Both the position numbers and the translations under genes were made by a program. The notes under the pieces were generated by a model. It was not told the DNA's origin. It saw only the letters and a program-made list of their open reading frames with translations, and did not search any database. A DNA stretch of 64,000 nt, taken from positions 1,302,001 to 1,366,000 of the forward strand of contig CP063166.1 of the NCBI GenBank assembly GCA_016806145.1. Reading direction: 5' to 3'. Source of the DNA: Variovorax paradoxus. Its GTDB lineage: Bacteria; Pseudomonadota; Gammaproteobacteria; Burkholderiales; Burkholderiaceae_C. Below, piece after piece: positions 49,636 to 58,618 of this stretch (its first letter is position 1; every line of letters starts with the position of its first letter).

Positions 49636-50154
49636 TCAGCGGATCGGCTGCGGTGCCGGGTAGGGCATCGGCGCGGCCGGATAAGCGGCCGGCGGCACCA
49701 TCACGGGCTCGGGCGCGCGCATCACCGGGGCGGGCGGGGCCACCGGGTACGGTGCGGGCGCCGGCATCACGACCGTGGTGACCGACTCGCGGATCACGCC
49801 GCCGCCCATCACGCTGCCGTCGACAGCGGCGCGGGTGTTGCCCTCGCCGCCGAGCACGCGGGCTTCGCAGTCGGCGCGGTCGCCCGGCGGCTGCAAGGCG
49901 CAGCGCTGCAGCGCATTGCGGCGGTAGTCGGGCGCAGCGGTGAGGCCGCCGCGCGCCGCTTCCTGGCGCGCCGCGCCGGCTTCGCGGATGCAGGCCGCAC
50001 GGTCCTGCTGGTTGTGGCCGCAGACGGCCAGTTCGCGTTCGTAGGTGGCGTCGCCGCGGCGCGATTGCGCGCTGGCGGTGCCGGCGCTGGCCAGGGCGCC
50101 GAGCGCCACGAGGGCGGCGATGGCGCCGCGGGTGAGGAGAAGACGCTGGTTCAT
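49636..50154 (-). CDS. Secreted Cys-motif protein, paralogue 1
   Basis: A 172-residue exported protein of no family known to me. A clear signal peptide (residues 1-29, ending ASAGTASAQ) leads into a domain with two similar Cys pairs: C-x9-C ending QQDRAAC and C-x10-C ending DRADC. Between them lies REAGAARQEA. After the conserved GSVMGGGVIRESVT comes a Pro/Ala-rich tail (about 50 residues) suited to crossing or binding the cell wall. The neighbouring gene upstream encodes a shorter paralogue with the same motifs, so the pair arose by tandem duplication. Four Cys in an exported protein suggest two disulphides. Role unknown. Confidence 0.85.
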   Translation of the reverse strand: MNQRLLLTRGAIAALVALGALASAGTASAQSRRGDATYERELAVCGHNQQDRAACIREAGAARQEAARGGLTAAPDYRRNALQRCALQPPGDRADCEARVLGGEGNTRAAVDGSVMGGGVIRESVTTVVMPAPAPYPVAPPAPVMRAPEPVMVPPAAYPAAPMPYPAPQPIR

Positions 50155-50194
50155 GGTGTGCTCCTTGAGATCAGCCGATGAAGAGGACGGGGGA

Positions 50195-50638
50195 TCAGCG
50201 CGCCGGTGCCGGCTGCGCGGGCAGCGGTGTCACGGTCTCGCGGATCACGCCGCCGCCCATCACGCTGCCTTCGGTGGTGGTGCGGCCGGCGCCCGCGCTG
50301 CCGCGGATGCGCGCTTCGCAGTCGGCGCGATCGGCGGCCGGCTGTTCGCGGCAGCGCGCGAGCGCATTGGCGTCGTAGCCGCCGGGGCCGGCGCTCGTGA
50401 GGCCGTTGCGGCCGGCTTCCTGCCGTGCCGCGCCGGCTTCGCGCAGGCAGGCCGCGCGGTCCTGCTGCACGCCGTCGCAGGTGGCGCGCTCCTTCTGCAT
50501 GCGGGCCTCGGAGCCGGGCGCCTGGGCCTGCGCGCCGAGCGCGACCAGGCCGGCCGCGAGCGCGAGGATGCGAAGGGAACGCAGCGGCCGCGTCGCGCGG
50601 CGGGTCGGGATCGTTCCCGCGTGGATCGTTGGGGTCAT
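50195..50638 (-). CDS. Secreted Cys-motif protein, paralogue 2
   Basis: A 147-residue exported protein, paralogue of the next gene downstream 40 bases away. The signal peptide is hydrophobic over LRILALAAGLVALGAQAQ after a basic start. The mature part shares QQDRAACLREAGAARQEAGR, the second Cys pair ending DRADCEAR, and GSVMGGGVIRETVT with its partner, but lacks the long Pro-rich tail. The start MTPTIHAGTIP is chosen by signal-peptide logic; the frame continues upstream without support. It lies 182 bases after the cphA stop codon and could be cotranscribed with it. Confidence 0.82.
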   Translation of the reverse strand: MTPTIHAGTIPTRRATRPLRSLRILALAAGLVALGAQAQAPGSEARMQKERATCDGVQQDRAACLREAGAARQEAGRNGLTSAGPGGYDANALARCREQPAADRADCEARIRGSAGAGRTTTEGSVMGGGVIRETVTPLPAQPAPAR

Positions 50639-50820
50639 CGTGCCTCCTGGAAAGGACGCGACTTCCTCGAGAGCGAGGCAGTGCGCGACTGGAGGCCCAG
50701 TGTCCGGCCGCGCGGCGCGCGCGGCCTGTGGGACGGCACAGATTGCGGACCCGGCGGGACGCGCCCTCGCGTGTGGGACGAATCCCGCAGGCCGCAGGCC
50801 GCGGGACCCGGCCCGAGCGC

Positions 50821-53388
50821 TCAGCCCTCGGCGATGCGCTTGGCGAGGTGAGCGAGCGCTTCCTCGACCTGGTCGACCAGGATCAGCGAAAGGTCGCCGG
50901 GCTGCAGCCGGGCCAGCGCGGCGTCGATGGCAATGAACTCGCCGCGGATCTCGTCGATCTGGCGCGTGCGGGTCGCGCCCTGCAGGCCCTGGCGCAGCAG
51001 GCCCATCACCTCGCCGTCGGCGCGGCCGCGCTGGGCCGCGTCCTGGTAGAGGATCACGTCGTCGAAGGCCTGGCCCAGGATCGCGGTCTGGTCGCGGATG
51101 TCGGAATCGCGCCGGTCGCCCGCGCCGCTGATGACCACCGAGCGCTTCTTCGCGGGCATGGTGTCCACGGCCGAGACCAGCGCGCGCATGGCGTCGGTGT
51201 TGTGGCCGTAGTCGGCGATCACGGTGGCGCCGCGGTAGTCCATCACGTTGAAGCGGCCGGGCACGCCCGCGGCGTCGTTGAGGAAGCTCGCGAGGCCGCT
51301 GCGGATGGTGTCCCAGTCCAGGCCCACGGCCCAGGCCGCGGCCACGGCGGCCATCACGTTGTCGACCTGGAAGCCGATGCTGCCGCCGCGCGTGATCGGC
51401 ACGTCGCGCAGCGAGATGCGTTCGCGCCACGAGCCCTCGGCCGCCACCACCGTGTCCTGGTCGACGTAGACGGTGCGCTTGCCCTGCGCGCGGTGCGTGG
51501 CCATCACCGGATGCTGGCGGTCGGCGGCGAAGAAGATCACCTCGCCCGGGCAGTTGGTGGCCATCGCGGCGACGTTGGGATCGGCCGCGTTGAGCACGGC
51601 GTAGCCGCCGGGCGCCACGTTGCGCACCACCACGCGCTTGAGCACCGCGAGGTCCTCGACCGTGGTGATGTAGTTCAGGCCCAGGTGGTCGCCGCTGCCG
51701 ATGTTGGTGACCACGGCCACCGAGCAGCGGTCGAAGCCCAGGCCCTCGCGCAGCACGCCGCCGCGCGCGACCTCGAACACGGCCGCGTCCACGTCGGGAT
51801 GCAGCAGCACGTTGCGCGCGCTCTTCGGGCCGCTGCAGTCGCCGCTGTCGGTCTGGCGGCCGTCGACGTACACGCCGTCGGTGTTCGTCATGCCGGTGCG
51901 CAGGCCGCTGGAGGCGACGATGTGGTTGATCAGCCGCGTGGTGGTGGTCTTGCCGTTGGTGCCGGTGACCGCGATCACCGGGATGCGGCCGTCGTCGCCC
52001 TGGGCGAACAGCGCGTCGACCACCGCCTCGCCGACCGCGCGGCCGCGGCCGAACGAGGGCGAGATGTGCATGCGCAGGCCCGGCGCGGCATTGACCTCGA
52101 CGATGCCGCCGTGCTGCTCCTCGAGCGGGCGCAGCACGCTCTCGCAGACCACGTCGACGCCGCAGATGTGCAGGCCGACCATCTGCGCCGCGTCGACCGC
52201 GCGCGCCGCCACCTCGGGATGCACGGTGTCGGTCACGTCGGTGGCGGTGCCGCCGGTCGAGAGGTTGGCGTTGTTGCGCAGCACCACGCGCTGGCCCAGC
52301 GCGGGCACGCTGTCGGGCGTGAGGCCCTGGGCTTCGAGCCGGCCGACGGCGATGTCGTCGAGGCGGATCTTGGTCAGCGAGGTGGCATGGCCCTCGCCGC
52401 GGCGCGGATCGAGGTTGACCGTGTCGACCAGCTGGCGCACGGTGGCGCTGCCGTCGCCGATCACGTGCGGCGGATCGCGCCGCGAGGCCGCCACCAGGCG
52501 ATCGCCCACCACCAGCAGGCGGAAGTCGAAGCCCGGCAGGAATTTCTCGACCATCACCTCGCCGTGGGCATCGGCGGCCGTGTAGGCCGCGTCGAGCTGT
52601 TCGCGCGTCGTGATGTTGACGGTCACGCCCTTGCCCTGGTTGCCGTCCTGCGGCTTCACCACCACGGGCAGGCCGATCTCCTGCGCGGCGGCCCAGGCGT
52701 CGTCCATGTCGGCCACCGGGCGGCCCAGCGGCACCGGCACGCCGGCGGCGTTGAGCAACTGCTTGGTGAGCTCCTTGTCCTGCGCGATCGATTCGGCCAC
52801 GCCGCTGGTGCTGTCGACCTCGGCGGCCTGGATGCGGCGCTGCTTCGAGCCCCAGCCGAACTGCACCAGGCTGCCGCTGGTGAGGCGGCGGTAGGGGATG
52901 CCGCGCGCCACGGCGGCGTCGACGATGGAGCCGGTGCTCGGGCCCAGGCGTTCCGACTCATCGAGGTCGCGCAGCTCGGTGATGGCGGCGGTGGCGTCGA
53001 AGGCGGTGCCGTTCTGCGCCGCGGCGATCAGCGCCTCGGCCAGCTCGAGCGCGCGGCGGCCGACGGCCTCCTCGGTGTATTGCACGACCACCTGGTAGAC
53101 GCCTTCTTCGAGCGTCGGCGAGGTGTGGCCGAAGTTGACCGCGCAGCCGGCCTGGGCCTGCAGCGCCACGGCCGCGTTCTCCAGCACGTGGGCCAGCGCC
53201 AGCGGCTGGCCCAGCACCATCGGGTGCAGCTCGCCGATGGTCGGGAAGGCCGCGCGCAGGCGGTCCTCGAAGCCGGCCAGCCGGCCGATGGCGTTCTCGT
53301 CGCCGTCGCAGGCAACGACCGCCTCGATGGCGGTGTGGCGGCTCCAGAGGTTGGGGCCGCGAAGGGCGCGGGTGCGGGTGACTTTCAT
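50821..53388 (-). CDS. cphA: Cyanophycin synthetase, complete
   Basis: An 855-residue enzyme that builds cyanophycin (multi-L-arginyl-poly-L-aspartate) from Asp and Arg with ATP. The N-terminal domain is about residues 1-160. The ATP-grasp domain (about 215-470) contains VVVKPQDGNQGKGVTVNI and IVEVNAAPGLRMHISPS. The Mur-ligase-like domain (about 470-855) has an intact P-loop VTGTNGKTTTTRLI with Lys480 and later AGVPGRFNVMDYRGATVIAD as MNAMDYRG-like substrate region. Both ATP sites look functional. It is preceded by a second CphA-like gene ending 80 bases upstream. The product would be stored as granules in the cytosol. Confidence 0.94.
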   Translation of the reverse strand: MKVTRTRALRGPNLWSRHTAIEAVVACDGDENAIGRLAGFEDRLRAAFPTIGELHPMVLGQPLALAHVLENAAVALQAQAGCAVNFGHTSPTLEEGVYQVVVQYTEEAVGRRALELAEALIAAAQNGTAFDATAAITELRDLDESERLGPSTGSIVDAAVARGIPYRRLTSGSLVQFGWGSKQRRIQAAEVDSTSGVAESIAQDKELTKQLLNAAGVPVPLGRPVADMDDAWAAAQEIGLPVVVKPQDGNQGKGVTVNITTREQLDAAYTAADAHGEVMVEKFLPGFDFRLLVVGDRLVAASRRDPPHVIGDGSATVRQLVDTVNLDPRRGEGHATSLTKIRLDDIAVGRLEAQGLTPDSVPALGQRVVLRNNANLSTGGTATDVTDTVHPEVAARAVDAAQMVGLHICGVDVVCESVLRPLEEQHGGIVEVNAAPGLRMHISPSFGRGRAVGEAVVDALFAQGDDGRIPVIAVTGTNGKTTTTRLINHIVASSGLRTGMTNTDGVYVDGRQTDSGDCSGPKSARNVLLHPDVDAAVFEVARGGVLREGLGFDRCSVAVVTNIGSGDHLGLNYITTVEDLAVLKRVVVRNVAPGGYAVLNAADPNVAAMATNCPGEVIFFAADRQHPVMATHRAQGKRTVYVDQDTVVAAEGSWRERISLRDVPITRGGSIGFQVDNVMAAVAAAWAVGLDWDTIRSGLASFLNDAAGVPGRFNVMDYRGATVIADYGHNTDAMRALVSAVDTMPAKKRSVVISGAGDRRDSDIRDQTAILGQAFDDVILYQDAAQRGRADGEVMGLLRQGLQGATRTRQIDEIRGEFIAIDAALARLQPGDLSLILVDQVEEALAHLAKRIAEG

Positions 53389-53468
53389 GAGGCGGCGCGG
53401 TTCTTCAGGGGTATCGGCGGGTGCCCCCGCGCTGAGGCGGGGGGACCGGATGGATCAGGCGAGCTGGA

Positions 53469-55706
53469 TCAGGCAAGCTGGAGCTGGGGCGAGGGCTGGC
53501 TCTGCGAGAGCTGCAGCGAGGCCAGTGCCGCCTGCAGGTCGGCCTCGAAGGCTTCGATGCCCGCGCCGATGAGGTTGAGCGGAATGCCCAGCGCCCAGGC
53601 CGCGGCCACGGCGGCCAGCAGGCTCTCGAGGCTGACGCCCGCATGGGTGGCGCGCCACACGGTGAGGCGGCCCAGGCCCGGCAGGAACGACTCGCTGGTG
53701 CCGTTGGCCAGCACCACGCGGTCCTGGCGGATCAGCACCGCCTTGCCGCCGGCGGCCTGGTGGGCCGTCAGCGACGCGGCCTGCGCGTCCACGCTGTAGA
53801 GGATCACGGCGCCGTCGCACAGCGGCGCCAGGCCGGCCACGCGTTCGTCGTCGGCGTTGAGCACCGCGGTGCCCTCGGGCAGCACCACGTCGACCTGGGT
53901 GCGCAGCACCTTGACCATGTGGTCGCTCTCGCGGATGTCGAAGTCGCCCAGCTGCTCGAAGCCGCCGAGGTCGGTCACGATGCCGACCTCGCAGCGGTCG
54001 TAGGGCAGGCCGTCCTGCAGGATGGTGCGTGCGCCGTTCTCGATCACCACGGCCTGCACCTGGCGGTTCATCAGCAGGCGGTGGCCGGCTTCCCAGTTGG
54101 CGCTGTCGCGCGCATCGACGCGGCGGCGCTCGAGGAACAGGCCGTCGCGGCAGGCCAGGCCGGTGTGGCGGCCGCCGAGGCCGACCAGCCAGGCCACCAG
54201 GCGGGCGATCACCGCGTTGTCGCGCGAACCGGCCACGCCCACCACGGGGATGCGGCCTTGCGAGTCATCGGGGAACAGGTGGTCGCAGATCGCGCGGCCC
54301 ACCGGGCGCGGCGAGCCGACGGCCGGCTTCAGGTGCATCAGCAGGCCGGGGCCGGCGTTCACTTCGACGATGGCGCCGCCCTGCGGGCCGAGCGGCTTCG
54401 AGATGTCCTCGCACACCAGGTCGATGCCGGCGATGTCCAGGCCGACCACGCGCGCGGCCAGCTCGACCATGTGCGCGACCTCGGGATGGACGCTGTCGGT
54501 GCAGTCGATCGCGACGTTGCCGTTGCGCTGGATCAGCACGCGGCGGCCGGCCTCGGGCACCGACTCGGGCGCCAGGCCCTGGCGGCGCAGGTCCGACAGG
54601 ATCGCGCCGTCGCGCGCGCCCAGGAACGACAGCGGGAAGTCCTCGGTGTCGCCGCGGCGCGGGTCGCTGTTGATCTGCAGGTCGATGAGTTCGCTGCAGT
54701 TCGACTTGCCGTCGCCCGTGACCCAGACGGTCTCGCCGCGCGCGGCCGCCACCATGCGGCCGCCGACGACCAGCACGCGGTGCTCCTCGCCGCGGATGTA
54801 GCGCTCGACCAGCACTTCGCTGCCGTGGCGCTCGGCCACCGAGAAGGCGGCCTCGATGTCCTCGCGCTTCGTCAGGTCGAGGATCACGCCGCGGCCGTGG
54901 TTGCCGTCGGAGGGCTTGACCACCACCGGCACGCCCATCTCCTCGGCCACTTCCCAGGCCTCGGCCGGGCTGGCGACCGCCTGGCCGCCGGGCACCGGGA
55001 TGCCGCAGCCCGCGAGCAGCGACTTGGTCAGCACCTTGTCGCTGGCGATCGATTCGCCGATGGCGCTGGTGTAGTCGGTCTCGGCGGTCCATATGCGCTG
55101 CTGGTTGGCGCCGTAGCCCATCTGGACCAGGTTGCCGCTGTTCAGGCGCATGTAGGGGATGTCGCGGTCGATCGCGGCATTCACGATCGCCTCGGTGCTC
55201 GGGCCGAGGTAGCAGTCGTCGACCTTCGACTTGATCGCCTCGATCGCGGCCTGCACGTCGGCCGGGCCGATCGGGTCGTTGTTGATCGCGGCCATCATGA
55301 TGCGGTGGCCCTCGGCCAGCGCCACCCGCGCCACTTGCTCGTCACGCGAGCGGAACACCATGCGGTAGGTGCCCGAGACCGAGGTCTCGCGGGTCTGGCC
55401 GAAACCGGTGGCCATGCCGGCCAGGTTCAAAAGTTCGATCACCACGTGCTCGAGCACATGGCCCGACCAGGTGCCTTCGCGCAGCCGCTGGATGAAGCCG
55501 CCGCGCTCGCCGACGCCGCAGTGGTGCTCGATCAGCGCCGGCAGCAGGGTCGTCAGCCGGTCGCCGAAGCCTTCGATCTTGTTGGAGGGGAATTCCTCGA
55601 GCCGGCCGAGGTCCAGCCAGACTTCGAGCACCGGGCGGTAGGTCCAGATGCTCGGGCCGCGCAAATAGTTGATGCGCAGCAGGCGAATGTCGTCGAAACG
55701 GGTCAT
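53469..55706 (-). CDS. Cyanophycin synthetase-like protein with degenerate Mur P-loop
   Basis: A 745-residue CphA homologue. N-terminal domain: RINYLRGPSIWTYRPVLEVW and WSGHVLEHVVIELLNLAGMA as in CphA1. ATP-grasp domain (about 215-475): VVVKPSDGNHGRGVILDL and IVEVNAGPGLLMHLKPA, with all usual residues. In the Mur-like part the P-loop reads VGVAGSRDNAVIARLV (about residues 489-504): the GKT is lost, and the domain is about 110 residues shorter than in the neighbouring CphA. This resembles CphA2-type proteins, which keep only the ATP-grasp site and join Asp-Arg dipeptides. The C-terminus is Gln/Ser/Leu-rich. The start ATG 55706 fits the family opening. Precise activity is inferred. Confidence 0.9.
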   Translation of the reverse strand: MTRFDDIRLLRINYLRGPSIWTYRPVLEVWLDLGRLEEFPSNKIEGFGDRLTTLLPALIEHHCGVGERGGFIQRLREGTWSGHVLEHVVIELLNLAGMATGFGQTRETSVSGTYRMVFRSRDEQVARVALAEGHRIMMAAINNDPIGPADVQAAIEAIKSKVDDCYLGPSTEAIVNAAIDRDIPYMRLNSGNLVQMGYGANQQRIWTAETDYTSAIGESIASDKVLTKSLLAGCGIPVPGGQAVASPAEAWEVAEEMGVPVVVKPSDGNHGRGVILDLTKREDIEAAFSVAERHGSEVLVERYIRGEEHRVLVVGGRMVAAARGETVWVTGDGKSNCSELIDLQINSDPRRGDTEDFPLSFLGARDGAILSDLRRQGLAPESVPEAGRRVLIQRNGNVAIDCTDSVHPEVAHMVELAARVVGLDIAGIDLVCEDISKPLGPQGGAIVEVNAGPGLLMHLKPAVGSPRPVGRAICDHLFPDDSQGRIPVVGVAGSRDNAVIARLVAWLVGLGGRHTGLACRDGLFLERRRVDARDSANWEAGHRLLMNRQVQAVVIENGARTILQDGLPYDRCEVGIVTDLGGFEQLGDFDIRESDHMVKVLRTQVDVVLPEGTAVLNADDERVAGLAPLCDGAVILYSVDAQAASLTAHQAAGGKAVLIRQDRVVLANGTSESFLPGLGRLTVWRATHAGVSLESLLAAVAAAWALGIPLNLIGAGIEAFEADLQAALASLQLSQSQPSPQLQLA

Positions 55707-55845
55707 GCAAACGTTCGATGTGCTTTGGCCGAGCACCGCGGCGCCTTCAAGCGCGCCCATGGCGATCGGTCAGAATCGGCGCCCCGCGAAGGGCGTCATG
55801 GCGCGGTCCCAACGGGCCGCGACGGGCAAGAGTCAAAGAAACACA
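55707..55845. promoter_or_regulatory. Divergent control region of the cyanophycin locus
   Basis: The 139-bp gap lies between the minus-strand synthetase genes and the plus-strand ABC gene and should hold both promoters. No clear operator palindrome was found. AGAGTCAAAGAAACACA precedes the plus-strand ATG and offers only a weak ribosome binding site. Confidence 0.4.
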
Positions 55846-58125
55846 ATGCAACATCACGATCCAGTCGGCACCCAGGAGGGCGAAAACGAAGCGGTTTCAG
55901 AGGCTCTGAAAAGCCGGCTCGCAGTCGCGGAAAACGTTCTGGCAACACTGTCGGTTGACCTCGATGAAGAACTTCGTTTCGGTTTTGGGCTGGTGGCGCT
56001 CACCGACCGCCGGCTGCTGGCGCTGGAGCCCGGTGGCAAAGGCGTGTGGCGTGAGTGGTCGCTCGCCGACCCGGCGCTCGAACTGCAGCTGAGCGACCAG
56101 TCCGGCGTCGCCCTGCTCGACCTCGTGGACGGGCGCGGCCGGCTGGTGCGCTGGCGCTACACGCTGGCCCAGCAGGTCGCCGCGCTGCGCCTTTTGCGGC
56201 TGTTCGGCCAGCGTGCCAACGCGGGGGGTGTCGCGCGTGCGACACCCGAGGCCGATGGCGACGAGGTCGACACCGAGCTCCAGACCCCGCCCTCGACCTG
56301 GGTGCTGCTGCGGCTGGGCCGCTTCGCCCGGCCCTACCGCAAGCAACTGATCGCCGGCTTCTTCCTCACCGTGCTGTCCACGGCCGCCACCCTGGTGCCT
56401 CCGTACCTCACGATCCCGCTGATGGACGACATCCTGATCCCGTTCCAGAACGGGCAGAAGATCGATCCGATGCGCGTCGGCCTCTACCTGAGCGGGCTGC
56501 TCGGCGCGGCGCTGGTCGGCTGGGGCCTGGGCTGGGCGCGCACCTACCTGCTGGCGCTGGTCTCCGAGCGCATCGGCGCCGACCTGCGCACCACCACCTA
56601 CGAGCACCTGCTGACCCTGCCGCTCGACTACTTCGGCGGCAAGCGCACCGGCGACCTGATGGCACGCATCGGCTCCGAAACCGACCGCATCAACGTCTTC
56701 CTGTCGCTGCACGCGCTCGATTTCGCCAACGACGTGCTGATGATCGTCATGACGGCGGCGATCCTGATCTCGATCAATCCGCTGCTGGCCGTGGTCACGC
56801 TGGTGCCGCTGCCCTTCATCGCCTGGATGATCCACGTGGTGCGCGACCGCCTGCGCACCGGCTTCGAGAAGATCGACCGCGTCTGGTCCGAGGTCACCAA
56901 CGTGCTGGCCGACACCATTCCCGGCATCCGCGTGGTCAAGGCCTTCGCGCAGGAGCGCCGCGAGGCCGAGCGTTTCCGCGCCGCCAACGCCTACAACCTG
57001 CAGGTCAACGACAAGCTCAACCGCACCTGGTCGGTGTTCACGCCCACGGTGTCGCTGCTGACCGAGATCGGCCTGCTGGTGGTCTGGGCCTTCGGCATCT
57101 GGCAGGTGGCGCGCGGCAGCATCACGGTGGGCGTGCTGACCGCCTTCATCGCCTACATCGGCCGCTTCTACACGCGCATGGACTCGATGAGCCGCATCGT
57201 CTCGGTGACGCAGAAGGCCGCGGCCGGCGCCAAGCGCATCTTCGACATCCTCGACCACGTGAGCAACGTGCCCGAGCCGGTCAACCCGGTGAAGGTGGAG
57301 CGCGTGCAGGGCGCCATCGAGATGAAGGCGCTGGGCTTTCGCTACGGCTCGCGCGCCGTCATCCACGACCTCGACCTGCGCATCGAGCCCGGCGAGATGA
57401 TCGGCCTGGTGGGCCACAGCGGCTCGGGCAAGAGCACGCTGGTCAACCTGATCTGCCGCTTCTACGACGCCACCGAGGGCGCGATCGAGGTCGACGGCAC
57501 CGACATCCGCCGTTTCGCCGTGGCCGACTACCGGCGCCACGTCGGGCTGGTGCTGCAGGAGCCCTTCCTGTTCTTCGGCACCATCGCGCAGAACATCGCC
57601 TACGGCAAGCCCGACGCCACGCGCGAGGAGATCGTGGCCGCGGCGCGCGCCGCCCATGCGCACGACTTCATCCTGCGGCTGCCGCATGGCTACGACTCGC
57701 TGGTGGGCGAGCGCGGCCAGGGCCTGTCGGGCGGCGAGCGCCAGCGCATCAGCATCGCGCGCGCGCTCTTGATCGACCCGCGCATCCTGATCCTCGACGA
57801 GGCCACCTCGGCGGTCGACACCGAGACCGAGAAGGAGATCCAGAAGGCGCTCGACAACCTCGTGCAGGGCCGCACCACGATCGCGATCGCGCACCGGCTC
57901 TCGACCCTGCGCAAGGCCGACCGCCTGGTTGTGATGGACCGCGGCGAGATCGTCGAGGTCGGCTCGCACGACGCGCTGATGGACAAGCAGGGCGCCTACT
58001 GGCGCCTCTACCAGGCGCAGCTGCGCCAGGGCGACGACGACGCCAGCGAAGGCGCGGCCAACGAGCGCGTGGGCGCGCAGGGCATCCCGGTGAGCCATGC
58101 GGCGCATCCGGCGGGAGAGGCATGA
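55846..58125 (+). CDS. ABC transporter (fused permease/ATPase) of the cyanophycin locus
   Basis: A 759-residue ABC exporter-type half transporter with an added N-terminal region. Residues 1-150 form a soluble domain (ALTDRRLLALEPGGKGVWRE resembles a PH-like sheet domain), 155-445 the six-helix ABC membrane domain, and 480-735 the ATPase: Walker A GHSGSGKST, signature LSGGERQRISIARALL, Walker B ILILDEATSAVDTE. I recall this architecture as a cyanophycin-metabolism-associated ABC protein next to DUF1854; the present context agrees. It is divergent from the synthetase genes and overlaps the DUF1854 gene (ATGA). Cargo unknown: a dipeptide, arginine, or a lipid are all possible. Confidence 0.88.
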   Translation: MQHHDPVGTQEGENEAVSEALKSRLAVAENVLATLSVDLDEELRFGFGLVALTDRRLLALEPGGKGVWREWSLADPALELQLSDQSGVALLDLVDGRGRLVRWRYTLAQQVAALRLLRLFGQRANAGGVARATPEADGDEVDTELQTPPSTWVLLRLGRFARPYRKQLIAGFFLTVLSTAATLVPPYLTIPLMDDILIPFQNGQKIDPMRVGLYLSGLLGAALVGWGLGWARTYLLALVSERIGADLRTTTYEHLLTLPLDYFGGKRTGDLMARIGSETDRINVFLSLHALDFANDVLMIVMTAAILISINPLLAVVTLVPLPFIAWMIHVVRDRLRTGFEKIDRVWSEVTNVLADTIPGIRVVKAFAQERREAERFRAANAYNLQVNDKLNRTWSVFTPTVSLLTEIGLLVVWAFGIWQVARGSITVGVLTAFIAYIGRFYTRMDSMSRIVSVTQKAAAGAKRIFDILDHVSNVPEPVNPVKVERVQGAIEMKALGFRYGSRAVIHDLDLRIEPGEMIGLVGHSGSGKSTLVNLICRFYDATEGAIEVDGTDIRRFAVADYRRHVGLVLQEPFLFFGTIAQNIAYGKPDATREEIVAAARAAHAHDFILRLPHGYDSLVGERGQGLSGGERQRISIARALLIDPRILILDEATSAVDTETEKEIQKALDNLVQGRTTIAIAHRLSTLRKADRLVVMDRGEIVEVGSHDALMDKQGAYWRLYQAQLRQGDDDASEGAANERVGAQGIPVSHAAHPAGEA

Positions 58126-58613
58126 TGGAAACCACGACGACCACCACTCCCGCCGACTTCGCGCTCGAGCGCGATGCCTTCGGCCGGCTGGTGCTGACCG
58201 ATGCGCAGGGCCAGCGGCACGTGGGCATCTCGGCGGTGCGGGCCTTTCCGCTCAGCGCGCCGGACGAGGGCGTCTCGCTGGTCGGCGGCGAGGGCCGCGA
58301 GCTGGTGTGGATCGACCGCGTCGATCAACTGCCGCCCGCGGCGCGCGTGCTGCTCGAGGAGGAACTCGCGGTGCGCGACTTCGCGCCCACGCTGCTCAGG
58401 CTCCACAGCGTGTCGAGCTTCGGCGTGCCCAGTACGTGGACCGTGAGCACCGACCGCGGCGACACCCGCTTCGTACTCAAGGCCGAGGAGGACATCCGCC
58501 GGCTCGAGCATGGCGCGCTGCTGATCGCGAGCGCGCACGGGGTGCAGTTCCGCATCGCCGACGTGAAGGCGCTCGACCGGGCGTCGCGCAAGCTGCTCGA
58601 GCGCTTTCTTTAG
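58122..58613 (+). CDS. DUF1854-family protein
   Basis: A 163-residue cytosolic protein of the DUF1854 family: GRLVLTDAQGQRHVGISAVR, FPLSAPDEGVSLVGGEGREL, and the most conserved VSSFGVPSTWTVSTDRGDTR. Function is unknown; the family is known to occur next to cyanophycin genes. The ATG overlaps the ABC transporter stop codon, and a second ATG follows at once (58125), so either may be used. Translational coupling suggests it works with the ABC protein, perhaps as a regulatory subunit. Confidence 0.88.
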   Translation: MMETTTTTTPADFALERDAFGRLVLTDAQGQRHVGISAVRAFPLSAPDEGVSLVGGEGRELVWIDRVDQLPPAARVLLEEELAVRDFAPTLLRLHSVSSFGVPSTWTVSTDRGDTRFVLKAEEDIRRLEHGALLIASAHGVQFRIADVKALDRASRKLLERFL

Positions 58614-58618
58614 TCAGG

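Noticed and set aside
53453..53482. Tandem GATCAGGCGAGCTG-type direct repeat at the end of the CphA-like gene
   Set aside because: It partly codes for the Gln/Leu-rich C-terminus, is only two short imperfect units, and is best explained by slippage.
50425..53799. A 1124-residue plus-strand frame opposite cphA
   Set aside because: Composition is Arg/His/Ala/Gly-rich without any recognisable domain; cphA on the other strand has full family motifs.
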